A DNA stretch of 64,000 nucleotides from Natrinema pallidum DSM 3751 (GCF_000337615.1 NZ_AOII01000032.1:26867-90866), one strand, 5' to 3'. Counted from the stretch's first letter, positions 52,996 through 62,122 are shown. The notes: a model not told the origin generated them from the sequence alone. Numbers and translations are program-made.

Positions 52996-53972
52996 CCGGG
53001 GGGATCGAACCGGGGACGGCGGCGGTCACCGGAGCGACCGGGTTCCTCGGCTCGCGGCTCTGTGAGCGCCTGCTCGAGGAGGGCTGGACGGTTCGCGGAC
53101 TCAGCCGGCCGACCTCGGATCGGGGCGACCGCTGTGGCGTCGACTGGTTCGTCGGCGATATCTTCGACGGCGAGACGCTGCGGGAACTCGTCGACGGGGC
53201 CGACGCCGTCTTCCACCTCGCCGGGGTCGGCCTCTGGAGCGCCGACCCCGAGACCGTCTGGGCGGTCAACCGTGACGGGACGGAACGGGTGCTCGAGGCC
53301 TGTCGTGACGGCGACGTGGGACGGGTGGTGTTCACCAGTACTGCCGGGACGCGCCGTCCGCAGGGAGACGACAGCGTTGCGGACGAGACGGACGTGGCCG
53401 AGCCGATCGGGGCCTATCAGGCCGCGAAAGCCGAGGCGGCGGCCCTGGTCGATCGGTATGCTGACGCTGACGGGGATGCCGTGACCGTTCACCCGACCTC
53501 GATCTTCGGCCCCGGGGACGAGGCGTTCACCGCTCAACTGCTTTCGATGGGCGTCGATATGACGATGCCCGTCTACCTCCCCGGGGGCCTGAGCATCGTC
53601 GGCGTCTCGGACGTCGTCGACGGCCTCCTGGCCGCGTACGACCGCGGAACCAGCGGCGATCACTACATCCTCGGCGGCGAGAACCTCACCTACGACAGCG
53701 CCGTCTCCCGGATCGCCAACGCCGTCGACGGCTCGCCCGCTCGAATCCGCGTTCCTGCGACGGCGATCCACGCCGCTGGCCCCGTCGCCGAGGTCGTCGA
53801 CGCCGTCGCCGATCGGCGCGTGTTTCCGTTCGATCGGGACATGGCCCGCCTCGCAACCCGGCGGCTGTTCTACAGTTCGAAGAAAGCCAGCGAGGAACTG
53901 GGGTACGAGTACCGGCCGCTCGAGGCCCACCTGCCCGAGACCATGGCGTGGTATCGAACGGCAGTCGGGTAG
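52992..53972 (+). CDS. NAD-dependent sugar epimerase/dehydratase
   Basis: A 326-residue extended short-chain dehydrogenase. The NAD loop is TGATGFLGSRL, then FHLAGVGLWSAD, TSTAG with the catalytic Ser/Thr, and YQAAK with the catalytic Tyr and Lys. SIFGPGDE follows. Such enzymes epimerise, dehydrate or reduce nucleotide sugars. It is the last gene of the three-gene operon and is followed by a hairpin at once. Confidence 0.88.
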   Translation: MTGGIEPGTAAVTGATGFLGSRLCERLLEEGWTVRGLSRPTSDRGDRCGVDWFVGDIFDGETLRELVDGADAVFHLAGVGLWSADPETVWAVNRDGTERVLEACRDGDVGRVVFTSTAGTRRPQGDDSVADETDVAEPIGAYQAAKAEAAALVDRYADADGDAVTVHPTSIFGPGDEAFTAQLLSMGVDMTMPVYLPGGLSIVGVSDVVDGLLAAYDRGTSGDHYILGGENLTYDSAVSRIANAVDGSPARIRVPATAIHAAGPVAEVVDAVADRRVFPFDRDMARLATRRLFYSSKKASEELGYEYRPLEAHLPETMAWYRTAVG

Positions 53973-53990
53973 TCGATCGCGTTCGATCGA
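53973..53990 (+). terminator. Hairpin right after the epimerase gene
   Basis: TCGATCG, loop CGTT, CGATCGA: a perfect 7-base-pair stem that begins at the base after the stop codon, between convergent genes. Confidence 0.45.
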
Positions 53991-54060
53991 AGTGCGGGTC
54001 GGCCGATCGGTCTCGGCAGACGCTTTCGACCGTCCGTACCACGCGATCCCGTTCGGGCAC

Positions 54061-55053
54061 TCACTCGATTCGGCCCGCGGCTCCCCCCGTGTGTCGCGTC
54101 TCGCCGCCGGCCTCGGTCTCGCTCGTCGTGCCGGCGACCCGCTCGTAGACCGCGAGCAGTCGGTCCGCGGTCCGGTCGATGCTCACCTCGCGGGCGGCCT
54201 CGCGGCCGTTCGATCGCTCCCCGCGCTCGAGGACGTCGATCAACCCGCGGATCAGGTCCTCGTCGGTCGCTGCGACGTGCGAGGGGGTGACGCCGGCCAG
54301 GCGCTCCCGAACGTCGCCGACATCGACGGCGACGACGGGGAGGTTGCAGGCCAGGGCCTCCTTCACCGAGTTCGGTGACCCCTCGCTGTCGGAGGTCAAC
54401 AGGAGCGCGTCGGCGGCGTTCATGTAGTCCGACACGGCGTCGTGGTCGACGCCGTAGACGGTTCGGAGCCGCACCCGGCGCTCGAGGAGGTTGTCGACGA
54501 CGGTCACGACGCGCTCTGCGCGAGAATAATTTTTCACTCCGCGTGCGGGCGAGTACGGAAACAATATCTCATACGCGTCCGCGTCGTCGTCCCAGCCGAC
54601 CCGTTTTTTCGCTCGGTCCTGTGGCTCCGGCCGGAACTTCTCGAGGTCGACCCCGTCGGGGATCACCGTACACTCGCGGCCCAGGGCGGTGCGCATCCCC
54701 TCGGACATGACGACGACCGCGTCGCAGAACGGCGCGGAGAGCCGGCTGACGGGGGCGGCGGGTCCGTACACGTCCGATCCCCACAGCGAGAGGACGACCG
54801 GCTGCCGGAACTGTGCGAGCGCCATCGGTGCCGTCAGCCCGTAGTGGGCGTGGATCAGGTCGTAGCCGTTTCGGGCCTCTCGGAGGACCCGCGGAACGGT
54901 CCGCACGTAATCCGCCGGCGACCGATCGGTGTCGGCATCGACCTCGCCGGCCACCGATATCGTGGTCCCGGAAACGCCCCGCTCCTCAAGCGCCGCCAGC
55001 TGCTGGGTCATGAAGGGAGCGTCGGCGTTCGTGGTGAGCGTGAGGACGTGCAT
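54061..55053 (-). CDS. Family 4 glycosyltransferase
   Basis: A 330-residue GT-B enzyme. HVLTLTTNADAPFMTQQL starts the acceptor domain, IHAHYGLTAPMAL and SLWGSDVYGP follow, and the donor site is GSPNSVKEALACNLPVVAVDVGD with the ExxE-like pattern around the Lys-Glu. IPDGVDLEKFRPE is typical of GT4. It should add a sugar from a nucleotide donor to a lipid-linked glycan. The start at 55053 lies 31 bases after a promoter element. Confidence 0.9.
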   Translation of the reverse strand: MHVLTLTTNADAPFMTQQLAALEERGVSGTTISVAGEVDADTDRSPADYVRTVPRVLREARNGYDLIHAHYGLTAPMALAQFRQPVVLSLWGSDVYGPAAPVSRLSAPFCDAVVVMSEGMRTALGRECTVIPDGVDLEKFRPEPQDRAKKRVGWDDDADAYEILFPYSPARGVKNYSRAERVVTVVDNLLERRVRLRTVYGVDHDAVSDYMNAADALLLTSDSEGSPNSVKEALACNLPVVAVDVGDVRERLAGVTPSHVAATDEDLIRGLIDVLERGERSNGREAAREVSIDRTADRLLAVYERVAGTTSETEAGGETRHTGGAAGRIE

Positions 55054-55083
55054 CTCGGTGGCCGACTCGACGCAGCGGGGCCG

Positions 55084-55092
55084 CTTTGTTAT
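55084..55092 (-). promoter_or_regulatory. Glycan-region promoter element ATAACAAAG
   Basis: Minus-strand GGATAACAAAGCGG, 31 bases before the glycosyltransferase ATG at 55053. It is divergent from the element at 55182. Confidence 0.65.
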
Positions 55093-55181
55093 CCGTGCAG
55101 GCACGCGAGTTTTCTTCACGTACAGCTAGACGAACCGTCCGTAGACGGTGACTTCGGACCGACTGTCCCCGTAGCGATGCT

Positions 55182-55190
55182 ATTACAAAG
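55182..55190 (+). promoter_or_regulatory. Glycan-region promoter element ATTACAAAG
   Basis: CTATTACAAAGGGT, one base off the consensus, 26 bases before the ATG at 55216. Confidence 0.6.
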
Positions 55191-55215
55191 GGTCGAGGCC
55201 CGGTAGTCGGCGTCG

Positions 55216-56316
55216 ATGCGGCTCCTCGTCTTGGCCAATACGCCCGCACACGTGCACCTGTATCGACACGCCGTCGACCGCCTCGAGCGGGCGGGACACG
55301 ACGTGCTCGTGTTGACTCGGGAGTACGCCTGTACGACCGATCTACTCGACTATTTCGACATGCCCTACCGAGTGTACGGCGACCACGAAACCGAAGGCTA
55401 CTCGCGGGTAGGGTTCGCCCGCGAACTGGGTGGCCAGTTCCTGACGATCGGGATCGAAGCGATCCGGTTCGATCCGGATGTCGTCTTCGGTCGGGGTCCC
55501 TACGCCGCCTACGCCGGCACGGTTTCGCGGACACCGGTCGTTCTCGTCCTCGACGACGAACCCGGCGATTTCAACCACACCGTGTCGCGACCGTTCGCCG
55601 ACTGTATCATCTCCCCGGCCGTGACGCGTCGCGATCTCGGCGACGCACACTATACCTTCGACGGCTTCAAGGAATGTGCCTATCTCCACCCCGACGTTTT
55701 CGAGGCGAACGACGACGTTCGCGAGTACCTCGACGTCGATCCGGACGAACCGTACGTCATCGTCCGATTCAACGCGCTCGACGCGCTCCACGACGCCGAT
55801 CTCGAGGGGTTCCGTCCCGAACAGCGACGGGATCTAGTCGAACGGCTGAGCGAGGTGGCGACCGTCTTCGTCTCCGACGAGGGCGACGAGATGACCCTCC
55901 GGGACCTCCCCGCTCGGTCCTATGACCTCCACCCCGCGTTGATCCACGACGCCATGGCCGAGGCCTCGCTGCTGGTCGCCGACACCGGAACGATGGTCAA
56001 CGAAGCCGCCCTGCTCGGAACGCCCGCCTTTCGCTACCGTGGGACCGACGACCACGAGTACGGCGAGTTCCGGGAACTCGAGCGCGCCGGCCTGGCCGAA
56101 CAGTTCGACGAGTACGACGCGGTTCGGACGCGTTCCCTCGAGATCCTCGCCGACGACGGTGCGAGCGACCGCTGGCGAGCGCGGCGACGCGAGTACACGG
56201 CCGACCTCGTCAACCTCACCGAACTGCTCGTCGACGTAGCGCAGTCCCGCGGGGAACTGAAGCGACTCGACCGGTCGACCAAGCGCGTCCTGCAGCCTCG
56301 TTCGCGGTCGATGTGA
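55216..56316 (+). CDS. DUF354 protein (glycosyltransferase-like fold)
   Basis: A 366-residue protein of the DUF354 family, which has the GT-B fold of UDP-GlcNAc 2-epimerases and glycosyltransferases. LLVLANTPAHVHLYRHAVDRL starts the first domain, VVFGRGPYAAYAG follows, and ALIHDAMAEASLLVADTGTMVNEAALLGTPAF (residues about 255-285) is the donor-site region with the TGTMVNEA loop. It is common in archaeal surface-glycan clusters. Whether it transfers or epimerises is not known. Confidence 0.82.
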   Translation: MRLLVLANTPAHVHLYRHAVDRLERAGHDVLVLTREYACTTDLLDYFDMPYRVYGDHETEGYSRVGFARELGGQFLTIGIEAIRFDPDVVFGRGPYAAYAGTVSRTPVVLVLDDEPGDFNHTVSRPFADCIISPAVTRRDLGDAHYTFDGFKECAYLHPDVFEANDDVREYLDVDPDEPYVIVRFNALDALHDADLEGFRPEQRRDLVERLSEVATVFVSDEGDEMTLRDLPARSYDLHPALIHDAMAEASLLVADTGTMVNEAALLGTPAFRYRGTDDHEYGEFRELERAGLAEQFDEYDAVRTRSLEILADDGASDRWRARRREYTADLVNLTELLVDVAQSRGELKRLDRSTKRVLQPRSRSM

Positions 56317-56423
56317 CGTGTCTCGACTCTCAGTCCTGGTTCTTCACGAACGATAGTGTCCTATAAGGTTACACAAAACACTTTTATTCATCTCCGGAAA
56401 AGAGCCGATACGCTCCCTGTTCT

Positions 56424-56630
56424 ATGAGCCTCTCCACACTCCTCGATCACCTGCTCTCCGGGACTGAGTCCGCGACTGACTCCCCCGATGCTCCCCGCGA
56501 GAGCGGCGACAACGCCCCGTCGGTTACGGTCGTCCACGAGTGCCGCGACTGCGGGACGAACGTCTCGGACGGAACGACCCGTTGTCCCGCCTGTGAGAGC
56601 GAGGACATCGTGACGTATTCGATCGAGTAG
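56424..56630 (+). CDS. Small double-zinc-knuckle protein
   Basis: A 68-residue protein. The first 35 residues are polar and acidic; the rest has CRDC and CPAC pairs 15 residues apart and ends EDIVTYSIE, a small zinc ribbon. CTTTTATTC, 35-43 bases upstream, is its likely TATA element and is unlike the ATAACAAAG promoters, so it may not belong to the glycan set. The function is unknown. Confidence 0.75.
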   Translation: MSLSTLLDHLLSGTESATDSPDAPRESGDNAPSVTVVHECRDCGTNVSDGTTRCPACESEDIVTYSIE

Positions 56631-56642
56631 CTGCCGGCCGGT

Positions 56643-56684
56643 TCGTGGTCGGCCCGCGGGTCTCGCCCCGAGAGCCGACCACGA
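56643..56684 (+). terminator. Hairpin between convergent genes
   Basis: TCGTGGTCGGC and GCCGACCACGA form a perfect 11-base-pair stem with a 20-base loop, which itself contains TCTCG/CGAGA. It begins 12 bases after the zinc-knuckle stop and lies before the glycosyltransferase stop on the other strand. Confidence 0.5.
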
Positions 56685-56727
56685 GCGCGCCCGCGTTCCG
56701 CATCGAAAGCCGCGTCGCCCGGCGCGG

Positions 56728-57807
56728 TTACCTCGAGCCGTCCCGTGCCGGCGCTCGCCCGTCTCGCTCCCGCTCCCGGTTCGCCATCGCCCGCTCGGGA
56801 CACGGGCGCTCGAGGTCCGCGTTCGCCTCGGCGTCGAGTCGGATGGCGGTACCGAGCGCGAGGAGTCCGAGTAGCGCGGCGATGCTCGCGGCGATCGCCC
56901 CCGTGACGCCGTCCTTGCCTCGAGCCGTCCGAACGGCCGAGCCGACGAGCCCGGTCAGGCCGCCGGCCAGGCCGATCGTGCCGGCACCGTAGTAGACGAC
57001 GGCCGGATTGAACGACCGGATCACGTACCGGTTCGCGAGCCGCCAGCAGAAGCTCCGGAGCAAGAGGAGGGAGACGAACCGCACGAACGACACGTACTCG
57101 ATGCTGCTCTCCTCCTCGCCGTAGACGGCCGACATGGGGACGTCCGCGACGCGGAAGCCGGCCACGTTGAGGTGTGTCAACAGGTGATTGAGGAACCCGT
57201 ACTGATCGGTGATCGCCTCGAGATCGAGGTCCTCGATCGCGGTCCGCGAGATAGCGGTGTAGCCGTTCTGGGGGTCGCCGATCGACCAGTAGCCCGAGGC
57301 GAACTTCGAGAGGCCGGTGAGCATGGCGTTGCCGACGAAGCGAAACGTCGACATGCCATCGCGATCCTCGGGCCGGAGCAGCCGGTTGCCCTTGGCGTAC
57401 TCGACCTCGCCGGTGACGACTGGGTCGACGATCCGATCGAGGATGGCGGGGTCCATCTGCCCGTCGCCGTTCATCACGGCGACGACGTCCATCCCGTCCT
57501 CGGCGGCGCGGCGGTAGCCCGTCTTGACCGCCGCGCCGTAACCGCGGTTCTCCTCGTGGCGGATCGGGACGACGCGCCGGTCGTCGCCGCCGTCGGCCAC
57601 CGCGACGTCCGGCAGTGGTTCGCCCTCGGCGTCCTCGTTGACCCGCTCGGCGACCCGCCTGATGACCGCCCAACTGTCGTCGGGCGATCGGTCGTCGACG
57701 GCGTAGATCCGGTCGACGAAGTCGGGCACCGTCTCGATGACGCGGCCGACGAACGACGCCTCGTCGTATGCCGTGACGACGACGCCGATCCGGTGCCCCT
57801 TATACAT
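56728..57807 (-). CDS. Family 2 glycosyltransferase (dolichol-phosphate sugar type)
   Basis: A 359-residue enzyme. IGVVVTAYDEASFVGRVIE starts the GT-A fold, YAVDDRSPDDS and MNGDGQMDPAILD hold the metal-binding acidic residues, and QNGYTAISR and YGFLNHLLTHL follow. One or two C-terminal hydrophobic segments (VVYYGAGTIGLAGGLTGLVG, ASIAALLGLLALGTA) anchor it. It resembles polyprenyl-phosphate sugar transferases. It is the last gene of the operon that starts at 62122 and overlaps the dehydrogenase gene by 8 bases. Confidence 0.9.
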   Translation of the reverse strand: MYKGHRIGVVVTAYDEASFVGRVIETVPDFVDRIYAVDDRSPDDSWAVIRRVAERVNEDAEGEPLPDVAVADGGDDRRVVPIRHEENRGYGAAVKTGYRRAAEDGMDVVAVMNGDGQMDPAILDRIVDPVVTGEVEYAKGNRLLRPEDRDGMSTFRFVGNAMLTGLSKFASGYWSIGDPQNGYTAISRTAIEDLDLEAITDQYGFLNHLLTHLNVAGFRVADVPMSAVYGEEESSIEYVSFVRFVSLLLLRSFCWRLANRYVIRSFNPAVVYYGAGTIGLAGGLTGLVGSAVRTARGKDGVTGAIAASIAALLGLLALGTAIRLDAEANADLERPCPERAMANRERERDGRAPARDGSR

Positions 57808-59290
57808 CGTTCTCTCCGCCCGGCGTCGCCCGCGACGCTTCACGGTGGCTCCCCGAGTCGCCGCGCGCTCCGCTCGGCGGCCGTCCGTCGCTCGAGCCAG
57901 CCAGGTCGTACTCCCGATGAGCCGTCTCCGAGAGGTCGACCGCGTCCCGGCCGTCGACGACCGTCATCGGCTCGAGTGCATCCCAGTCGATCCGATCGAA
58001 CGCCGCGTGGGGCGTGACGATCACGGCGGCGTCGAACGACTCCGCGGCCAGCCCGTCGATCGCGACCGGTCGCGCGCCGTAGTCGGCCGGATCGACGAGC
58101 GGGTCGACGCCGGCAACGTCCGCACCGCGCTCGTCGAGGGCGTCGATGAGACCCAGCGCGGGCGAGGCACGGGTCTCCTCGACGCCGGGGCGGTACGTGA
58201 GCCCGAGGACGACGACCGACGCGTCCGCGAGGGCCGTCCCGGCCCGCTCGAGTTCCCGCTCGAGGCGGTCGGCGACGACCGACGGCATCTCGTCGTTGAC
58301 GCGGCGAGCAGTTCCAGTCACGGCCAGCGGCTCGTCGGTTCGGCCGAGCAGGAAGTGCGGATAGTACGGAATACAGTGCCCGCCGACGCCCGGACCGGGA
58401 TCGTGCAACTGACACATGGGCAAGTCGTTTGCCGTGTCGATCGCCTCGCGAACGGAAATCCCGAACTCGTCCGCGAGACGGCCGAGTTCGTTCGCCAGGC
58501 CGACGTTTACGTCACGGTAGAGTCCTTCGAACACTTTGACCGCTTCCGCGGTCGTCGCGTCCGAAACCGGGTGGACGTCGTTGTCCGAGAGTTCGTCGTA
58601 GACGATCGCTGCGGCCCGAGTGCTCTCGGCGTCGACGCCGCCGACGACCTTGGGGTACTGGCCGCGGATGTCCCGCAGCGCCGTCCCCGAGGACGTGCGT
58701 TCCGGACAGAACGCGAGTCCGAACTCGTCGGGCGCAAGCCCGCTCTCGCTCGCGAGGTGGGGCTGGAGGACGTCGCGGCAGGTCCCCGGCGGCAGCGTCG
58801 ACTCGGCGATCACCAGGTCTCCAGGGGCGAGTCCAGCCGCGATATCGTCGGCGACCGACTCGACGGTCGTCAGGTCCGGCTCGTTCTCGTCGTCCAGCAG
58901 CGTCGGGACGATGACGACGTGAATCCGCGCCGCGGCGGCCGCCGCCTCGCCGTCGGTCGTCGCCTCGAGCCGGCCGGCGTCGACCTGGGCGGCGACGAGG
59001 TCGTCGAGACCGGGTTCGCCGACGACGTGGTTCCCGCCGCCGGCGATCGTGTCGACGACTGCGGGGTCGACATCGACACCGGTCACGTTGCCCGTCGTCT
59101 CGGCGAACACCGCCGCGAGCGGGAGCCCCATCTTGCCGAGCCCGTAGACGGCGACCGGTACCTCGCCGCTGGTCACCCGATCGCGCTGTCGCTCCGGCGG
59201 GTGACTCGAGCCGTAGAGCCCGCCGGTCGCCCGCCCGCCAGGACTCCCGGCTCGGCGCGTCGGCTCCCCGTCGATCGACCGCTCCGCCAT
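57800..59290 (-). CDS. Nucleotide-sugar dehydrogenase (WbpA/WecC-like)
   Basis: A 496-residue enzyme that oxidises C6 of a UDP-HexNAc to the uronic acid. VAVYGLGKMGLPLAAVFAE is the NAD site, PGTCRDVLQPHL follows, and GPGVGGHCIPYYP near residue 302 carries the catalytic Cys. The N-terminal 40 residues are basic, polar and unusual. In the order of the Wbp pathway this is the first step, UDP-GlcNAc to UDP-GlcNAcA (or the ManNAc epimer). Its ATG overlaps the stop of the gene before it by one base (TGATG). Confidence 0.88.
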   Translation of the reverse strand: MAERSIDGEPTRRAGSPGGRATGGLYGSSHPPERQRDRVTSGEVPVAVYGLGKMGLPLAAVFAETTGNVTGVDVDPAVVDTIAGGGNHVVGEPGLDDLVAAQVDAGRLEATTDGEAAAAAARIHVVIVPTLLDDENEPDLTTVESVADDIAAGLAPGDLVIAESTLPPGTCRDVLQPHLASESGLAPDEFGLAFCPERTSSGTALRDIRGQYPKVVGGVDAESTRAAAIVYDELSDNDVHPVSDATTAEAVKVFEGLYRDVNVGLANELGRLADEFGISVREAIDTANDLPMCQLHDPGPGVGGHCIPYYPHFLLGRTDEPLAVTGTARRVNDEMPSVVADRLERELERAGTALADASVVVLGLTYRPGVEETRASPALGLIDALDERGADVAGVDPLVDPADYGARPVAIDGLAAESFDAAVIVTPHAAFDRIDWDALEPMTVVDGRDAVDLSETAHREYDLAGSSDGRPPSGARGDSGSHREASRATPGGENDV

Positions 59291-60315
59291 CAGACCTCCA
59301 CCTCACGTTCTTTCGGCGGGGTGTCGTCCGTCCCTTCCGACGGTCCCGTCGCGAGCCGATCGATCACTTTGACCGTCTCGAGGGCCGCGATCCCGTCTTC
59401 GGCGGTGACTGTCGGCGTCGACCCGGTGCGAACGGCCTCGATGAACGACTCGAGTTCGTTGCGAAGCGGTTCGCCGCTGTCGACGTGGGGTCGCTCGACG
59501 ACGCTCTCGTGGCGGTAGCGGGGCTGGCCGTCGTCCGCGACGTACTCGGGATAGGAATCGCGGTGGATCAACACCGACTGCTCGAGGTAGTCGACCTCGA
59601 CGAGACACTCGCGGGCGGTGACGGTAAGCGCTCGGACCTTCTTCTGCGTGAGGCGGCTCGCCGTCACCGTCGCGATGACGTCGTCGTACTCGATGGTCGC
59701 GGTGGCGTACTGCCCGTTGTCGGTCCCCATCGCGGCCAGCGAGTGTGGTGTGTCGTCGAGCAGCGAGCCGACGATATCGACGTCGTGGACCATCAGGTCG
59801 AAGACCACGTTGCCCGGGGCCGTCCGATCGATCGGCGGTCCGAGGCGTTCGGCCTCGACGCTGATCACGTCCAGATCGTTGATCAGTTCCGCGACCGTCT
59901 GCACTGCCGGGTTGAACCGTTCGATGTGGCCGACCTGGAGGACCAACCCCGCCTCGCGGGCCTGCTCGGCCAGCGCGTAGCCCTGCTCGACGGTCTCCGC
60001 GATCGGCTTCTCGACCAGCACGTGGACACCCGCCTCGAGACAGGTCGACACCGTCTCGTAATGGGCGGGCGTCGGGACGGCGACCGTCACGACATCGCAG
60101 CGGTCACACAGCGTCTCGAGCGCGAGCGCCTCGGTTCCGTATCGCGTTGCCATTTCCGCAGCGATGTCGTCGTCGCGGTCGGTGACGCCGGCGAGTTCGA
60201 CGCCGGCGAGTTCGCCGTAGACGCGCGCGTGGTTTTCGCCCATGGAGCCGACGCCGACGACGCCGGCCCGGATCGGTTCCTCCCTCGTCGCGTTCGTTCG
60301 GTGGTCCGTACTCAT
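59290..60315 (-). CDS. Gfo/Idh/MocA oxidoreductase (copy 3, WbpB-like)
   Basis: A 341-residue NAD-dependent oxidoreductase. RAGVVGVGSMGENHARVYGE is the nucleotide loop, VLVEKPIAETVEQGYALAE holds EKP, and QVGHIERFNPAVQTV and FDLMVHDVDIVGSLL (with the active His) match the archaeal UDP-GlcNAc 3-dehydrogenase type. In the Wbp pathway it would oxidise C3 of the uronic acid to a ketone. It overlaps the aminotransferase gene by 4 bases (ATGA). Of the three copies in the window, this one has the clearest assignment. Confidence 0.88.
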   Translation of the reverse strand: MSTDHRTNATREEPIRAGVVGVGSMGENHARVYGELAGVELAGVTDRDDDIAAEMATRYGTEALALETLCDRCDVVTVAVPTPAHYETVSTCLEAGVHVLVEKPIAETVEQGYALAEQAREAGLVLQVGHIERFNPAVQTVAELINDLDVISVEAERLGPPIDRTAPGNVVFDLMVHDVDIVGSLLDDTPHSLAAMGTDNGQYATATIEYDDVIATVTASRLTQKKVRALTVTARECLVEVDYLEQSVLIHRDSYPEYVADDGQPRYRHESVVERPHVDSGEPLRNELESFIEAVRTGSTPTVTAEDGIAALETVKVIDRLATGPSEGTDDTPPKEREVEV

Positions 60316-61535
60316 TGGGTGGTGAAGTGATCGCGTACTGCTTCAGCGACGGTCCGTCGGTCGCGCTCGGTCAGCCCGGGATGGACGGGCAGGGACAGGA
60401 CATCGGCGGCGGCCCGTTCCGCCTGCGGTAACGACGCGGCGGCCGTGCTGACCGTTTCGTAGGCCGGCTGGCGGTGGATGGGCGTCTCGTAGTAGACGCC
60501 GGTCTGGACCTCCCGATCGCTGAGGGTCGACTCGAGGGCGTCCCGATCGTCGGTCCGAACCGTATACTGGTGGTAGACGTGCCGGGCGTTCGCCGGTTCC
60601 GTCGGCGTCTGGAGGGGGAGATCGGCGAGCCGGTCGTCGTAGTACGCCGCGTGTTCGCGTCTGGCGCGGTTACATGCCGGGAGGCGCTCGAGTTGGGTGC
60701 GACCGATCGCCGCCGCCACGCTCGTCAGCCGGTAGTTGTGGCCGAGGGCGACGTGTTCGTAGCCGCCGGTCCCGTCCGTCTCCCGACCGTGGTTGACGTA
60801 GCTCGCCGCCCGCGCGGCGATGTCGTCGCGGTCGGTGACGATCATGCCACCCTCGCCGGTAGTCATGTTCTTCGTCGGATAAAACGAGAAACACGCGGCA
60901 TCGCCGAACTCGCCGACGCGCCGGCCGTCGATCTTCGCCCCGTGGGCCTGACAGGCATCCTCGACGACGAACAGGTCGTGTGCAGCGGCCAGCTCGCACA
61001 GCGCCGGCATGTCCGCGGGGAGCCCGTAGAGGTGAACGGGAAGGAGCCCGACGATATCGTTCCGCTCGTTGAGGACGCGTTCCACGTCCGCCGGGTCCAG
61101 GGTGTACGTCTCGGGATCGATATCGGCGAAAACGGGCGTCCCGCCCGCCAGCCGAATCGCGTTTGCGCTCGCCACGAAGGAAAACGGCGAGGTGATCACC
61201 GCGTCGCCCGCTTCGAGTCCGATCGCCTCGAGCGCCGCGTGGAGGGCGGTGGTTCCGTTGGCGGTCGCGACCGCAGCAGCGGTCCCGCAGTAGTCCGCGA
61301 ACTCCTCCTCGAAGGCCCTGACTTCGGGGCCGTCGGCGAGTCGCCCCGCTTCGAGGATCGACGCGACGCGCTCGATGGCGTCGGCGCTGAGTTCGGGGTC
61401 GGCGATCGGAACCGGCGTCGACGCGCCGTCGCGGTCGAGTTCGGGCTCGGCATCGACCGCTTCCGTCCCCGCGCCGACGCTGGTGGCCGCTTCGACGCTC
61501 GCATCGCCCTCGGGGTTGGGTTCGGTGTCGGTCAT
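60312..61535 (-). CDS. DegT-type sugar aminotransferase (WbpE-like)
   Basis: A 407-residue PLP enzyme. The first 40 residues are an acidic tail not seen in bacterial WbpE. GTAAAVATANGTTALHAAL binds the cofactor phosphate, EDACQAHGAKIDGR the ring, and CFSFYPTKNMTTGEGG contains the Schiff-base Lys. It should aminate the 3-keto sugar made by the neighbouring oxidoreductase. The ATG at 61535 overlaps the acyltransferase stop (ATGA), which fixes the start. Confidence 0.92.
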   Translation of the reverse strand: MTDTEPNPEGDASVEAATSVGAGTEAVDAEPELDRDGASTPVPIADPELSADAIERVASILEAGRLADGPEVRAFEEEFADYCGTAAAVATANGTTALHAALEAIGLEAGDAVITSPFSFVASANAIRLAGGTPVFADIDPETYTLDPADVERVLNERNDIVGLLPVHLYGLPADMPALCELAAAHDLFVVEDACQAHGAKIDGRRVGEFGDAACFSFYPTKNMTTGEGGMIVTDRDDIAARAASYVNHGRETDGTGGYEHVALGHNYRLTSVAAAIGRTQLERLPACNRARREHAAYYDDRLADLPLQTPTEPANARHVYHQYTVRTDDRDALESTLSDREVQTGVYYETPIHRQPAYETVSTAAASLPQAERAAADVLSLPVHPGLTERDRRTVAEAVRDHFTTQ

Positions 61536-62122
61536 GCGAGCCGGTTGCCCCCCTCGAGCGGTGCCGGTAGTTCCCGAACGCTCGCCGGCGTCCCGACGGC
61601 CAGGCACTCCGCCGGCACGTCAGCCGTGACGACGGCCCCGGCCGCGACGAAGGCGTTCTCGCCGATCGTCACGCCCGGCAACACCGTCGCGTTCGCGCCA
61701 ATCGACGCGCCGTCCTCGATCGTCGGTCCCTCGAGCCCGTCGTCGGTTCGAACGGGGTACTCGTCGTTGGTCAGCACGGCTCCCGGGCCGACGAAGACGT
61801 TGTCGCCGATCGTCGTCTCGGTCGGCACGTAGACGTTCGTCTGCAGTCTGACGTGTGAGCCGATCGTCGTCCGTCCGTCGATGACCGTCTTGGTCCCGAC
61901 GAGTACGTCGTCGCCGATCGTCGTCCCTTCGCGAATCAGGACGTCGTGGCCCGTCGCGAACTCGTCGCCGATCGTCACGTCGCCGTAGACGATCGAGCCC
62001 GTTCTGACCGTCGCCCCGTCACCGAACCGTGTCGGCTCCTCGAACTCACCGTAGCCGACCGTTGCCCCGTCGTCGATCGTACACCCGTCCCCGCTGACGA
62101 TGTCGTGTACTGCTTCGCTCAT
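61532..62122 (-). CDS. Hexapeptide-repeat N-acetyltransferase (WbpD-like)
   Basis: A 196-residue left-handed beta-helix acetyltransferase. Hexapeptide repeats run through most of the length (TIGDEF, TIGDDV, TIGSHV, TIGDNV, SIGANA, TIGENA), and PGAVLTNDEYPVR gives the acceptor loop. It should acetylate the new 3-amino group, giving a 2,3-diacetamido sugar. A GGAGGGG lies about 8-14 bases before the ATG at 62122. The frame is open upstream to a TTG at 62272 that is 27 bases after the promoter element, so a longer product is possible but its added part is basic. Confidence 0.9.
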   Translation of the reverse strand: MSEAVHDIVSGDGCTIDDGATVGYGEFEEPTRFGDGATVRTGSIVYGDVTIGDEFATGHDVLIREGTTIGDDVLVGTKTVIDGRTTIGSHVRLQTNVYVPTETTIGDNVFVGPGAVLTNDEYPVRTDDGLEGPTIEDGASIGANATVLPGVTIGENAFVAAGAVVTADVPAECLAVGTPASVRELPAPLEGGNRLA

